Shown: positions 1-6,814 of the stretch, one piece after another
Layout of the letters: each line of letters begins with the position of its first letter
Numbering within the stretch: position 1 is the first letter of the stretch
Source of the DNA: Pseudomonadota bacterium
GTDB lineage: Bacteria; Pseudomonadota; Gammaproteobacteria; Burkholderiales; Burkholderiaceae_F
DNA length: 8,400 nt
Direction: 5' to 3'
NCBI GenBank assembly: GCA_021823635.1
Contig: JAKANT010000047.1
Span: forward strand, 1 to 8,400
Notes under the pieces: generated by a model
Told to the model about the DNA's origin: nothing
The model's database searches: none
What the model saw: the letters and a program-made list of their open reading frames with translations, nothing else
Program-made: the position numbers and the translations under genes

Positions 1-1
1 G

Positions 2-1273
2 GTGGCGCAGATCGCGCCGTCGGCGACGGCGGCGAGCATCGCCGCGATGGCGGCCGATGCCGACGCGCGCATCCTGTTCGTCGATGCGCCGGTCGCCGCT
101 GCGATTCACGCCGACATTCCGTTCGTTTCGCTCGACGACGGCGCGGCCGGCACCCCGCTGTCGCAATGGCTGGCGCCCGAGGGCAGCCGGCCGCACGATG
201 TGCCGATCGCACCGCAAGCCGCCTTCAACATCATCTACTCGTCGGGCACCACCGGGCAGCCGAAGGGCATCGTGCAATCGCATGCGATGCGCTGGGCGCA
301 CGTGCAGCGCGCCGCCGCCTTCGGCTACGGTCCGGAGGCGATCACGCTGCTCGCCACACCGCTTTACTCGAACACCACGCTCGTCTCGTTCTTGCCGACG
401 TTGGCGCTCGGCGGCACGGCGATACTGATGGCGAAGTTCGACGTCCTCGCCTACCTCGAACTGGCGCAGCGCGAGCGCGTCACGCACACGATGCTGGTGC
501 CGGTGCAGTATCAGCGCATCATGGCGGCGCCGGAGTTCGGCCGCTACGACCTGTCTTCGTTCAGGATAAAGCAGTGCACGAGCGCGCCGTTTGCCGCCGC
601 GCTGAAAGCCGACGTCTTGGCGCGCTGGCCCGGCGCGCTGGTCGAGATCTACGGCATGACCGAAGGCGGCGGCACCTGCCTGTTGCCGGCGCACGAATTC
701 CCGCACAAGCTGCACACCGTCGGCCGGCCCGCCCCCGGGCACGACATCCGGGTGATCGACGATGCGGGCCGCGAACTGCCACCGGGCGCAGCCGGCGAAA
801 TCGTCGGCCACTCGCCGGCGATGATGATCGGCTACCACAAGCGGCCCGAGCAGACGCGCGCCGCCGAGTGGTTCGACGCCACCGGCAAGCGTTTCATCCG
901 CACCGGCGACATCGGCCGTTTCGACGAGGACGGCTTCCTCGTGCTGCTGGACCGCAAGAAGGACCTCATCATCTCGGGCGGCTTCAACGTCTACCCGAGC
1001 GACCTCGAAGCGGTACTGGCCGCCCATCCGGCGGTGGCGGAGGTGGCGGTGGTCGGCGTGGCGAGCGAGCGCTGGGGCGAGACGCCGGTCGCGTTCGTGA
1101 CGCCGAAGCCGGCCGCGACCGTCGATCCCGAGGCGCTGCTGGCGTGGGCCAACGCGCGGCTCGGCAAGACGCAGCGTCTCGCGGCGCTGCGCGTGATCGA
1201 CCAATTGCCGCGCAGCCCGATCGGCAAGGTGCTCAAGCGCGAGCTGCGCGAACGCTTCGAGCGCGGCCTCTGA
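2..1273 (+). CDS. AMP-dependent acyl-CoA synthetase/ligase, N-terminus outside window
   Basis: Class I adenylate-forming enzyme that activates a carboxylic acid to an acyl-AMP and then, most likely, an acyl-CoA thioester in the cytoplasm. The visible part (423 codons) has the family motifs in order: phosphate-binding loop YSSGTTGQPKG at about 79-89, YGMTEG at 217-222, the TGD aspartate at 301-303, the hinge and CoA-site stretch DRKKDLIISGGFNVYP at 317-332, and the C-terminal catalytic lysine in SPIGK (Lys409). The family is usually 500-550 residues, so roughly 90-130 N-terminal residues lie off the left edge, and the GTG at position 2 is more likely an internal valine than the start. The substrate cannot be told from sequence alone; medium- or long-chain fatty acid or an aryl acid are all possible. 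It converges on rsmA and is not part of that operon. The family call is firm, the specificity unknown. Confidence 0.93.
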   Translation: MAQIAPSATAASIAAMAADADARILFVDAPVAAAIHADIPFVSLDDGAAGTPLSQWLAPEGSRPHDVPIAPQAAFNIIYSSGTTGQPKGIVQSHAMRWAHVQRAAAFGYGPEAITLLATPLYSNTTLVSFLPTLALGGTAILMAKFDVLAYLELAQRERVTHTMLVPVQYQRIMAAPEFGRYDLSSFRIKQCTSAPFAAALKADVLARWPGALVEIYGMTEGGGTCLLPAHEFPHKLHTVGRPAPGHDIRVIDDAGRELPPGAAGEIVGHSPAMMIGYHKRPEQTRAAEWFDATGKRFIRTGDIGRFDEDGFLVLLDRKKDLIISGGFNVYPSDLEAVLAAHPAVAEVAVVGVASERWGETPVAFVTPKPAATVDPEALLAWANARLGKTQRLAALRVIDQLPRSPIGKVLKRELRERFERGL

Positions 1274-1286
1274 GCGACCGCCCTCC

Positions 1287-1327
1287 GAGCGCGCCGCGCG
1301 TCGAGGCCAGCCGGCCGAAGCGCGCTC
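1287..1327. terminator. Inverted repeat between convergent genes, possible bidirectional terminator
   Basis: The 52-bp gap between the two convergent genes contains an 8-bp perfect inverted repeat, GAGCGCGC at 1287-1294 and GCGCGCTC at 1320-1327; its right arm overlaps the rsmA stop codon. A smaller GGCC/GGCC hairpin (1305-1308 and 1313-1316) can form inside it. There is no T-run on either side, so this is not a classical intrinsic terminator. Its position between two 3' ends makes a role in ending transcription or protecting 3' ends plausible, but chance pairing in G+C-rich DNA is also possible. Confidence 0.25.
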
Positions 1328-2141
1328 AGGCGGCGGCCATGGCGGCCGCCAGCGCAACGAAAGCCGCCACCGGCAGCGTCTCGGCGCGCGCCGCCGGATC
1401 GACCCCGGCGGCGCGGATCCGCGCTTCGGAAAGAAGCGGCGCGAGCGCGTTGCGCAATGTCTTGCGCCGCTGCCCGAAGGCGGCCGCCACCACCCGCGCG
1501 AACTGATCGGCGTCGATCTCCGGCAACTCGTGCGCCGCGTACGGCACCATGCGCACGATCGCGGAATACACCTTGGGCGCGGGCGAAAAGGCGCCCGGCG
1601 GTACGACGAACAGCCGCGTCACGCGGTAGCGGAACTGCAACATCACGGACAGCCGCCCGTAATCCTTGCCGCCCGGTGTGGCGACGATGCGGTCGACCAC
1701 TTCCTTCTGCAGCATGAAGTGCTGGCTGCGCACGCGCTGCGCGACCGGCAGCAGCGCGAACAGCAACGGCGTCGAAACGTGGTACGGCAGATTGCCGACG
1801 ATCGACAGCGGCCGCGCGTCCGCCGCCGCCAGCGCCGCCCAGTCGATCTTCAGCGCATCGCCTTCGATCAGCGTCAGCTCGCGCGGCGCAAAGCGCGCGC
1901 GCAGGCGCGCCGCCAACTCGCGGTCGATCTCCACCGCGGTCAGGTGTCCGGCGCGTTCGATCAACGGCGCGGTCAGCGCGCCCAGGCCGGGGCCGATCTC
2001 GACGAGGCGATCGCCCGGGCGCGGCTCGATCGCGGCGACGATGCGCGCGACGTAATGCGCGTCGTGCAGGAAGTTCTGCGAGAAGCGCTTGCGCGGCCGG
2101 TGCCGGCCGGGGGCTGACTTCTCGGTGAGACGATCGCCCAC
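1326..2141 (-). CDS. rsmA: 16S rRNA (adenine1518-N6/adenine1519-N6)-dimethyltransferase RsmA (KsgA)
   Basis: Dimethylates the two adjacent adenines in the 3'-terminal hairpin of 16S rRNA during late 30S subunit assembly, using S-adenosylmethionine; cytoplasmic. The 271-residue length is normal. Visible motifs are the N-terminal RKRFSQNFL (17-25; many homologues have Gly where Ser21 stands), the SAM-binding VEIGPGLGALT (47-57), the acidic EID (71-73), GDALKID (94-100), the catalytic NLPY (117-120), QKEVVDR (145-151), and FSPAPKVYSAIVRM (185-198). The C-terminus is alanine-rich. The start is GTG at 2141: the in-frame stop just upstream is the pdxA stop itself and no other start codon lies between, but there is no clear Shine-Dalgarno sequence, so translation probably depends on ribosomes arriving from pdxA. 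Last gene of the lptD-surA-pdxA-rsmA unit; the apaG/apaH genes that follow in E. coli are absent here. Confidence 0.97.
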   Translation of the reverse strand: MGDRLTEKSAPGRHRPRKRFSQNFLHDAHYVARIVAAIEPRPGDRLVEIGPGLGALTAPLIERAGHLTAVEIDRELAARLRARFAPRELTLIEGDALKIDWAALAAADARPLSIVGNLPYHVSTPLLFALLPVAQRVRSQHFMLQKEVVDRIVATPGGKDYGRLSVMLQFRYRVTRLFVVPPGAFSPAPKVYSAIVRMVPYAAHELPEIDADQFARVVAAAFGQRRKTLRNALAPLLSEARIRAAGVDPAARAETLPVAAFVALAAAMAAA

Positions 2142-2153
2142 TGCGTTCGTGCA

Positions 2154-3068
2154 TCAGCGGGCCGCCGCGCGCGCCAGCTCGATCGCCAGCGCGATCGCGG
2201 CGCGCATGCTGCCCGCGTCCGCGCGACCGGTGCCAGCCAGATCGAGCGCGATGCCGTGATCGACCGAGGTACGGATGAACGGCAGGCCGAGCGTGACGTT
2301 CACGCCTTGCCCGAAGCTCGCATACTTCAGCGGCGCCAGCCCTTGGTCGTGGTACATGGCCAGGATCGCGTCGAAACGGCGCGCGTTGGCCGGCACGAAC
2401 GCGGTATCGGCGGCGAGCGGCCCTTCGAGGCGCAGGCCACGCGCGCGCAGCCGCTCGAGCGCCGGCGCGATGACTTCGATCTCCTCGCGGCCCAGGTAAC
2501 CGCCCTCGCCGGCATGGGGATTTAACCCGCACACGCCGATGCGCGGCGCGTCGATGCCGAACTTGGCCCGCAGGTCGGCGTGCAGCACCTCGAGCACCGC
2601 GATCAGGCCATCGATCGACAGCGCCGCGGGCACTGCGGAAAGCGGCAGATGCGTGGTCGCGAGCGCCACCCGCAGCCCGCCGCCCACCAGCATCATCACC
2701 ACCTGCCGGGCGCCGCTTCTTTGCTGCAGGTACTCGGTATGGCCGGTAAACGGCACGCCCGCTTCGTTCATCACGCTTTTCTGCACTGGCGCCGTCACGA
2801 TCGCCGCATACTCGCCGCGCAGCGCGCCGGCGAGGGCGCGGTCCAACGTCGCCAGCACGTAGCGCGCGTTGCGCACATCGAGCCGCCCGGGCACGGCGGG
2901 TGCGGCAAGCGCCACGTGCTCGACGCGAACCTTGTCCGCGGCGCGCGCCAGCAAGGCGCGGTCGCCGATCAGCACCGCCTCGACGTCCGCCGGCACCACG
3001 TCGAGCGCGGCCAGCGAGATCTCGGGGCCGATGCCGGCCGGCTCGCCGGTCGTGATCGCGATCCTCAG
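2154..3068 (-). CDS. pdxA: 4-hydroxythreonine-4-phosphate dehydrogenase PdxA, non-standard start
   Basis: Oxidises 4-phosphohydroxy-L-threonine with NAD in the DXP-dependent pathway to pyridoxal 5'-phosphate; a cytoplasmic metal-dependent homodimer. Numbered from CTG at 3068 (304 codons), the conserved N-terminus TTGEPAGIGPE is at 6-16. The rest has FTGHTEY, TTHLPL, NPHAGEGG and MYHDQGL, whose last three histidines match the metal ligands known in the E. coli enzyme, and the closing GLPFIRTSVDHG. About 25 residues shorter than E. coli PdxA, mostly from a shorter surface segment before RNARYVLATL. The first ordinary start codon in frame is GTG at 2999, which would remove the whole GEPAGIGPE motif. 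CTG at 3068 overlaps the surA stop as CTGA and has GGAGG 4 bases upstream; ATC at 3062 is the other option. Product certain; start uncertain. Confidence 0.95.
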   Translation of the reverse strand: MRIAITTGEPAGIGPEISLAALDVVPADVEAVLIGDRALLARAADKVRVEHVALAAPAVPGRLDVRNARYVLATLDRALAGALRGEYAAIVTAPVQKSVMNEAGVPFTGHTEYLQQRSGARQVVMMLVGGGLRVALATTHLPLSAVPAALSIDGLIAVLEVLHADLRAKFGIDAPRIGVCGLNPHAGEGGYLGREEIEVIAPALERLRARGLRLEGPLAADTAFVPANARRFDAILAMYHDQGLAPLKYASFGQGVNVTLGLPFIRTSVDHGIALDLAGTGRADAGSMRAAIALAIELARAAAR

Positions 3069-3077
3069 AGCTCCTCC
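3062..3077 (-). promoter_or_regulatory. Shine-Dalgarno and start region of pdxA inside the surA 3' end
   Basis: Reading on the minus strand, GGAGGAG (3077-3071) lies within the last surA codons, followed by CTC TGA GG ATC. The surA stop TGA (3067-3065) overlaps the in-frame CTG (3068-3066). GGAGG (3077-3073) is 4 bases from CTG and 10 bases from ATC (3062-3060). This is the strongest ribosome-binding match seen at any gene start in the window, which argues that pdxA initiation really happens here despite the missing ATG/GTG/TTG. Confidence 0.6.
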
Positions 3078-4432
3078 AGCTTCAGCTCCACGTAGGTGCG
3101 GTCGCGCAGTTGTTGCAGCCAGTCGAGGTACGCCTCGTCGGCCTTGCGGTCGCGCAGCGCCTGACGTGCGGCGACGCGATTGCGCTCCAGCGGCGATTCC
3201 TCGGTGCGCCGCTCCAGCACCTGGATCAGATGCCAGCCGAACGGCGTCCTCACCGGCTCGCTCACCGCGCCGACCGCCAGCTCATTCATCGCGCGCTCGA
3301 ACTCCGGCACCGTATCGCCCGGATAGATCCAGCCCAGATCGCCGCCGCGCGTGGCGCTCGGATCGACCGAGTGCAAGCGCGCCAACTGGCCGAAGTCCTG
3401 CCCGCCCTTGACCACGCGCTCGCGCAGATCGGTCAGCCGACGCAGCACGTCGGCCTCGGGCGTGTTCTCCGACACGCGCAGCAGGATGTGTCGCACGCGC
3501 GTCTGCTGCACCGGCGCCGTCGCCAGTTTGCCCTCGATCGCCGAGCGCTTGCCGACCAGCTTCAGCACGTGAAAGCCGCCGCCGCTGCGCACGATCGGTC
3601 CCAGTTCGCCCGCCTTGAGGTCCTTCACCGCGTCGAAGAAGATGGTCGGCAAGCGCTCCGCCGTACGCCAGCCGAGTTCGCCGCCGGCGAGCGCCTCCGG
3701 CGCGCTGGAGAAGCTCGCCGCCAGTTGCGCGAAATCGGCCCCGCCCTTGGCCTGCGCCAGCAGATCCTCGGCGCGTTTGCGCACGGCCTCGATCGCGTCG
3801 GCCGACGCGTTCTCGGGCACCCGCAGCAGGATGTGGGCGACGTTGTACTCGACGCTGCCGGCGGCGACACCGGCCTGCTCCGCCAGAAAGTTGTCGATCT
3901 CGCCTTCCGAGATCTGAATGCGGCTGTCGACCTCGCGGTCGCGCAGGCGGCTCATGATGATGTCTTCGCGCACGTCCTCGCGAAAGCGCGCGAACGTGAC
4001 TCCCTCGCGCTGCAGCCGCTCGCGAAACTGCGCGAGCGTCATGCCGTTTTGCTCGGCGATGCGCGCGATCGCGGCGTTTACCGTCGCGTCGTCGACGCGC
4101 ACGCCGGTCTCGCGCGCCAGTTGCAGTTGCGCGCGATCGACGATCATGCGCTCCAGTACCTGGCGCGCCAGCACCGCGCGCGGCGGCAGCGCGATGTTCT
4201 GCCGCTGCAGTTGCTGCTCCGCGACGGCGAGCCGCGCGCGCAATTCGTTCAGCGTGATGACCTCGTCGTTGACCACCGCCACCACGCGGTCGAGCAGTCG
4301 CGGCGCCGGCCGCGTCTCGCCCGCGCCGGCCGCCGGCCCGGCGCTGGACTGCGCCCAGGCAGGCGCGGCGGCCAGCACGAAACAGAAGAAAAAAGCGCGC
4401 CAGGCGCGCGGCATCCGCGACAGCATGCTCAC
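3065..4432 (-). CDS. surA: Periplasmic chaperone / peptidyl-prolyl isomerase SurA
   Basis: Periplasmic chaperone that keeps unfolded outer-membrane beta-barrel proteins soluble and hands them to the BAM complex; LptD is a well-known client in E. coli, and its gene lies directly upstream here. The 455-residue product starts with a Sec signal peptide, a hydrophobic stretch FFFCFVLAAAPAWA ending at about residue 27 with an AWA-Q cleavage site. The SurA N-terminal domain covers about 45-185 (DRVVAVVNDEVIT at 48-60), followed by two parvulin domains at about 194-296 and 308-410, each with HILLRV, a GGxLGW box and a final GxH(V/L) strand, then a C-terminal helix typical of the family. The start GTG (4432) overlaps the lptD stop as GTGA; ATG at 4426 or 4414 would also keep the signal peptide, so the exact start is open. 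No strong Shine-Dalgarno is visible, which fits coupling to lptD translation. Confidence 0.97.
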   Translation of the reverse strand: MSMLSRMPRAWRAFFFCFVLAAAPAWAQSSAGPAAGAGETRPAPRLLDRVVAVVNDEVITLNELRARLAVAEQQLQRQNIALPPRAVLARQVLERMIVDRAQLQLARETGVRVDDATVNAAIARIAEQNGMTLAQFRERLQREGVTFARFREDVREDIIMSRLRDREVDSRIQISEGEIDNFLAEQAGVAAGSVEYNVAHILLRVPENASADAIEAVRKRAEDLLAQAKGGADFAQLAASFSSAPEALAGGELGWRTAERLPTIFFDAVKDLKAGELGPIVRSGGGFHVLKLVGKRSAIEGKLATAPVQQTRVRHILLRVSENTPEADVLRRLTDLRERVVKGGQDFGQLARLHSVDPSATRGGDLGWIYPGDTVPEFERAMNELAVGAVSEPVRTPFGWHLIQVLERRTEESPLERNRVAARQALRDRKADEAYLDWLQQLRDRTYVELKLEEL

Positions 4433-6777
4433 TCGTAGTAGTCGTAGCGCCCCGGTTCGCGCGGCGGCGGGTTGATCGTCTGGTAGCCGGGAATGTTACG
4501 CCGCAGCTGTTCCAGCGGACTGGTGCCGACGCTCGCCAGACCCGAAAGCTCCAGTTGCACGAACACGGTCGTGGTGGCCCGCTGCGTGGCGGTGGCGAAG
4601 CGCTGTCCTACCACGCGCACGAGCCAGCAGTCGGCCTTGTATTCGAAGCCGCCCAACGTCTCGACCCAGCGCCGGTCGCGCAGCGAATAGTTGGCCCGCC
4701 CGACACCGTACAGTCTCGCCGTCAGCGGCCATTGGCCGGCCAGGTCGACCTGCTCGAGTTCGTCGATCTTGTAGCGATACGCGGCGCTCAACACCGCCGC
4801 CGGCGCCGGCTGCCAGCGCAACGCGGCCGCCATCCGCACCACCTGCTTCTGCAGCGTCGAATGCTGGATCGCGACGTCGGCGATCCAATGGCGCGCCAGC
4901 GACCCCGACAGCGCGAACAGCAGGTCGGACTCGGTGTCCTCGCGCGGCGTGCCGCCGGGCAGCGTGACGCGCTGGCTGGCGAAGTAGTAGCGCTGCCCGA
5001 CGGCGGCGCGCAGCCGTTCGCCGCCGTTGACCGGATCGAACACGCGCGCCACCAGCGCCGCCGTCAACTGGTTCGATTCGCCGATGCGGTCGCCGCCGAC
5101 GAAGATGTTCTCGGTGAAAAGCTGCGCGAAGTTGAAGTCCGCCAGCGCGCTGTCGAAGTTCGGCAGCCGCGACTGATCGCGATACGGCACGTACGCGTAG
5201 TACAGCCGCGGCTCGAGCGTCTGCACGCTCGGCTCGCCGAAAAAGATCTTGCCTTCGCGTTCGAACACCAGCCCGGTGTCGACAGATGCCAGCGGCAGGC
5301 TGCGCGTCGGCCGCGGATCGTCCGGTCGCCGTTCGCGGTCCAGCCCGTAGGCGGTGTAGTGCCACTGCAATTTCGGCACGAAGTACCAGCCGGGCGCAAG
5401 CAGCGGGTAGGAGAGGCTCGGGTTGACGATCGTGCGGTAACCCTCTTCGAGGCTGGGGTGGGCGAAGCGGGTCGCCTCGACCGCGAGAGCGACGTCGGCG
5501 CCGTGCCAGTCGTAACGGGTGCCGGCCAGGCTTAGTTGCGGCACGCGCTCGTACGGTTTGACGATCGGTGCCAGCGGATCCTGCAGCGTCTGGTTGCGCG
5601 AAACGCGCAGCGCGCCGGACAGGTAGCGGCGGTTGTAGGCGACGAACGCCTCCTGCGGCAGCACCGCCTGCGCAGCGCTGACGATGGTGCGGCCGAAATC
5701 GACGAAAAAGCGATCGTCGGAGACGCGGTTGTAGTTCAGCCCTGCGGTCACGCCGCTGAAATTGGCGTACTCGTGCTGTACCGAGAGGTTGTCGCGCGTC
5801 GATCCGGTAACGGCGTCGTTCGGGATATTGTCGTAGCCGATGCGGCCGCGGAAGGTCGGCTCCAAATAGCGGAACTCGTTTTGCAGCAGCACGCCGCGCC
5901 GGCTCATCAGCCGCGGCGCGATCGTGTAGTCGCGGTTCGGCGCGATGTCCCAGTAGTACGGAACGGTGACCTCGGTGCCGAGCGTGCTGTTGATGCCGAA
6001 ACTGGGGGTCAGCAGCCCGCTGCGCCGTCGCTCGCCGAGCGGAAACTGGAAATACGGCGAAGCGAAGATCGGCACGCCCTGAAAATAGATCGCCGCGCCG
6101 CGCGCCACCGCCAGCTCTTCGCTGCGGTCGATCTCCAGGCGGTTGGCGCGCACCCACCAGGCGTCGTCGCCCGGCGCGCAACTGGTGTAGGTCGCCTCGA
6201 GCGCCTGCACCCGTTCGGGGCCGAGAAACTCGATCAGCTTGGAGGTGCCGCGCCCGCGCCGCGGCGCGTAGCTGAAGTTCGCCTCCGGCATCTCGCCGGT
6301 CAGCGCATCGACCTGCAGCCGCAGCGAAGGACCGGTGAATGCCGCGCCGTCGCGAAACACGCGCGCGTTGCCTTCGATGCGCGCTTCGTCCGTGGCGACC
6401 GTGTAGACGATGCGGTCGCCTCTGAGCACCGTGCCTTCGCGCCGCACCTCGGCGCGGCCCTCGAGTTCCACCCTTTCGTCGACTTCGCCGCGCACGCGCT
6501 CGGCGCGCGCAAAGGTCGGCGTCGGCGGATTGCCCGGCGCGCGGTGCGCGCCTAGCGTGCGCTCCAGCCGCAACGCCGGGCGCGCGCTGTCGCCCTGCGG
6601 CGGCTGCGCGTGCGCGCCCGCTGCGGCACAGGCGACTGCCGCGACAGCGACGAGCGAAGGAAGGCGCTTCGACCGGAGCAGCGGAGGCGGGGGCAATGTC
6701 GATCGGAGATTCGGGATACGCTGCGCGCACGGGCTGCGCAAACGTGCGTGGCCAGGCTGCGCAGACGCGCGTGGCAT
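4429..6777 (-). CDS. lptD: LPS-assembly protein LptD (outer-membrane LPS translocon)
   Basis: Outer-membrane beta-barrel that, plugged by LptE, inserts lipopolysaccharide into the outer leaflet. In the longest frame (782 codons from ATG 6777) there is a signal peptide (core about 42-57, AHA-Q site), an OstA/LptA-like periplasmic domain at about 88-220 (VELEGRAEVRREGT, GDRIVYTVATDEARIEGNARV), and the LptD barrel domain at about 250-782 with SGLLTPSFG and TVPYYWDIAPNRDYT. First gene of the unit; its stop overlaps surA. The ATG at 6777 is doubtful: it lies inside a TATAAT box, would put about 40 residues before the signal-peptide core, and its first ~16 codons lie over a DNA-level direct repeat. 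TTG at 6696 gives a normal 13-residue n-region, TTG 6741 is intermediate; neither has a good Shine-Dalgarno. Only two cysteines (200 and 717) remain after the signal peptide. Product sure, start not. Confidence 0.96.
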   Translation of the reverse strand: MPRASAQPGHARLRSPCAQRIPNLRSTLPPPPLLRSKRLPSLVAVAAVACAAAGAHAQPPQGDSARPALRLERTLGAHRAPGNPPTPTFARAERVRGEVDERVELEGRAEVRREGTVLRGDRIVYTVATDEARIEGNARVFRDGAAFTGPSLRLQVDALTGEMPEANFSYAPRRGRGTSKLIEFLGPERVQALEATYTSCAPGDDAWWVRANRLEIDRSEELAVARGAAIYFQGVPIFASPYFQFPLGERRRSGLLTPSFGINSTLGTEVTVPYYWDIAPNRDYTIAPRLMSRRGVLLQNEFRYLEPTFRGRIGYDNIPNDAVTGSTRDNLSVQHEYANFSGVTAGLNYNRVSDDRFFVDFGRTIVSAAQAVLPQEAFVAYNRRYLSGALRVSRNQTLQDPLAPIVKPYERVPQLSLAGTRYDWHGADVALAVEATRFAHPSLEEGYRTIVNPSLSYPLLAPGWYFVPKLQWHYTAYGLDRERRPDDPRPTRSLPLASVDTGLVFEREGKIFFGEPSVQTLEPRLYYAYVPYRDQSRLPNFDSALADFNFAQLFTENIFVGGDRIGESNQLTAALVARVFDPVNGGERLRAAVGQRYYFASQRVTLPGGTPREDTESDLLFALSGSLARHWIADVAIQHSTLQKQVVRMAAALRWQPAPAAVLSAAYRYKIDELEQVDLAGQWPLTARLYGVGRANYSLRDRRWVETLGGFEYKADCWLVRVVGQRFATATQRATTTVFVQLELSGLASVGTSPLEQLRRNIPGYQTINPPPREPGRYDYYE
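6732..6775. repeat. 21-bp direct repeat in the lptD/amgK control region
   Basis: Two 21-bp copies, 6732-6752 and 6755-6775, match at 19 of 21 positions by direct comparison. Both start GGCTGCGCA and end GCGTGGC; they differ at copy positions 10 (A/G) and 14 (T/C). The period is 23 bp, close to two helical turns and not a multiple of three, so the repeat cannot be a repeated peptide in the overlapping lptD frame. The second copy ends right next to the minus-strand TATAAT. Tandem operator sites for a DNA-binding regulator are one reading; a chance local duplication is the other. Confidence 0.6.
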
Positions 6778-6807
6778 TATAGGAAGCGGCCTTTGCGCGC
6801 TTCGTTC
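6776..6807 (-). promoter_or_regulatory. Probable lptD-operon promoter
   Basis: On the minus strand a perfect TATAAT stands at 6781-6776, in the only A+T-rich patch of this stretch. No good TTGACA-like box is found 16-18 bases upstream. An alternative reading is an extracytoplasmic-stress (sigma-E-like) promoter: GAAC at 6807-6804, inside GAACGAA, followed after 16 bases by TCCTA (6784-6780); this matches the known GAACTT / TCTGA consensus only partly. E. coli lptD is known to be sigma-E controlled, which makes the second reading worth noting but not proven. Either would place transcription start near 6770, downstream of ATG 6777. The amgK promoter must lie in the same short region; CATTAT at 6775-6780 on the plus strand is a weak candidate. 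Confidence 0.4.
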
Positions 6808-6814
6808 ACGCCCG

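Noticed and set aside
991..2532. 513-codon minus-strand frame across rsmA, part of pdxA and the antisense of the synthetase
   Set aside because: Low-complexity Arg/Ala translation with no domain; overlaps three well-supported genes. Its internal ATG at 2154 is noted only for the odd TGATG junction.
2154..2999. pdxA starting at GTG 2999
   Set aside because: Would delete the conserved GEPAGIGPE segment that is intact and in frame immediately upstream.
3110..4438. 442-codon plus-strand frame antisense to surA
   Set aside because: Mirror of surA codon bias; Arg/His/Gln/Leu-rich with no domain, and surA is unambiguous.
4496..6730. Very long open frame (744 codons) on the same strand as lptD in another frame
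   Set aside because: Arginine/alanine-rich translation with no recognisable domain, typical of a shadow frame in G+C-rich DNA; the lptD frame explains the region.
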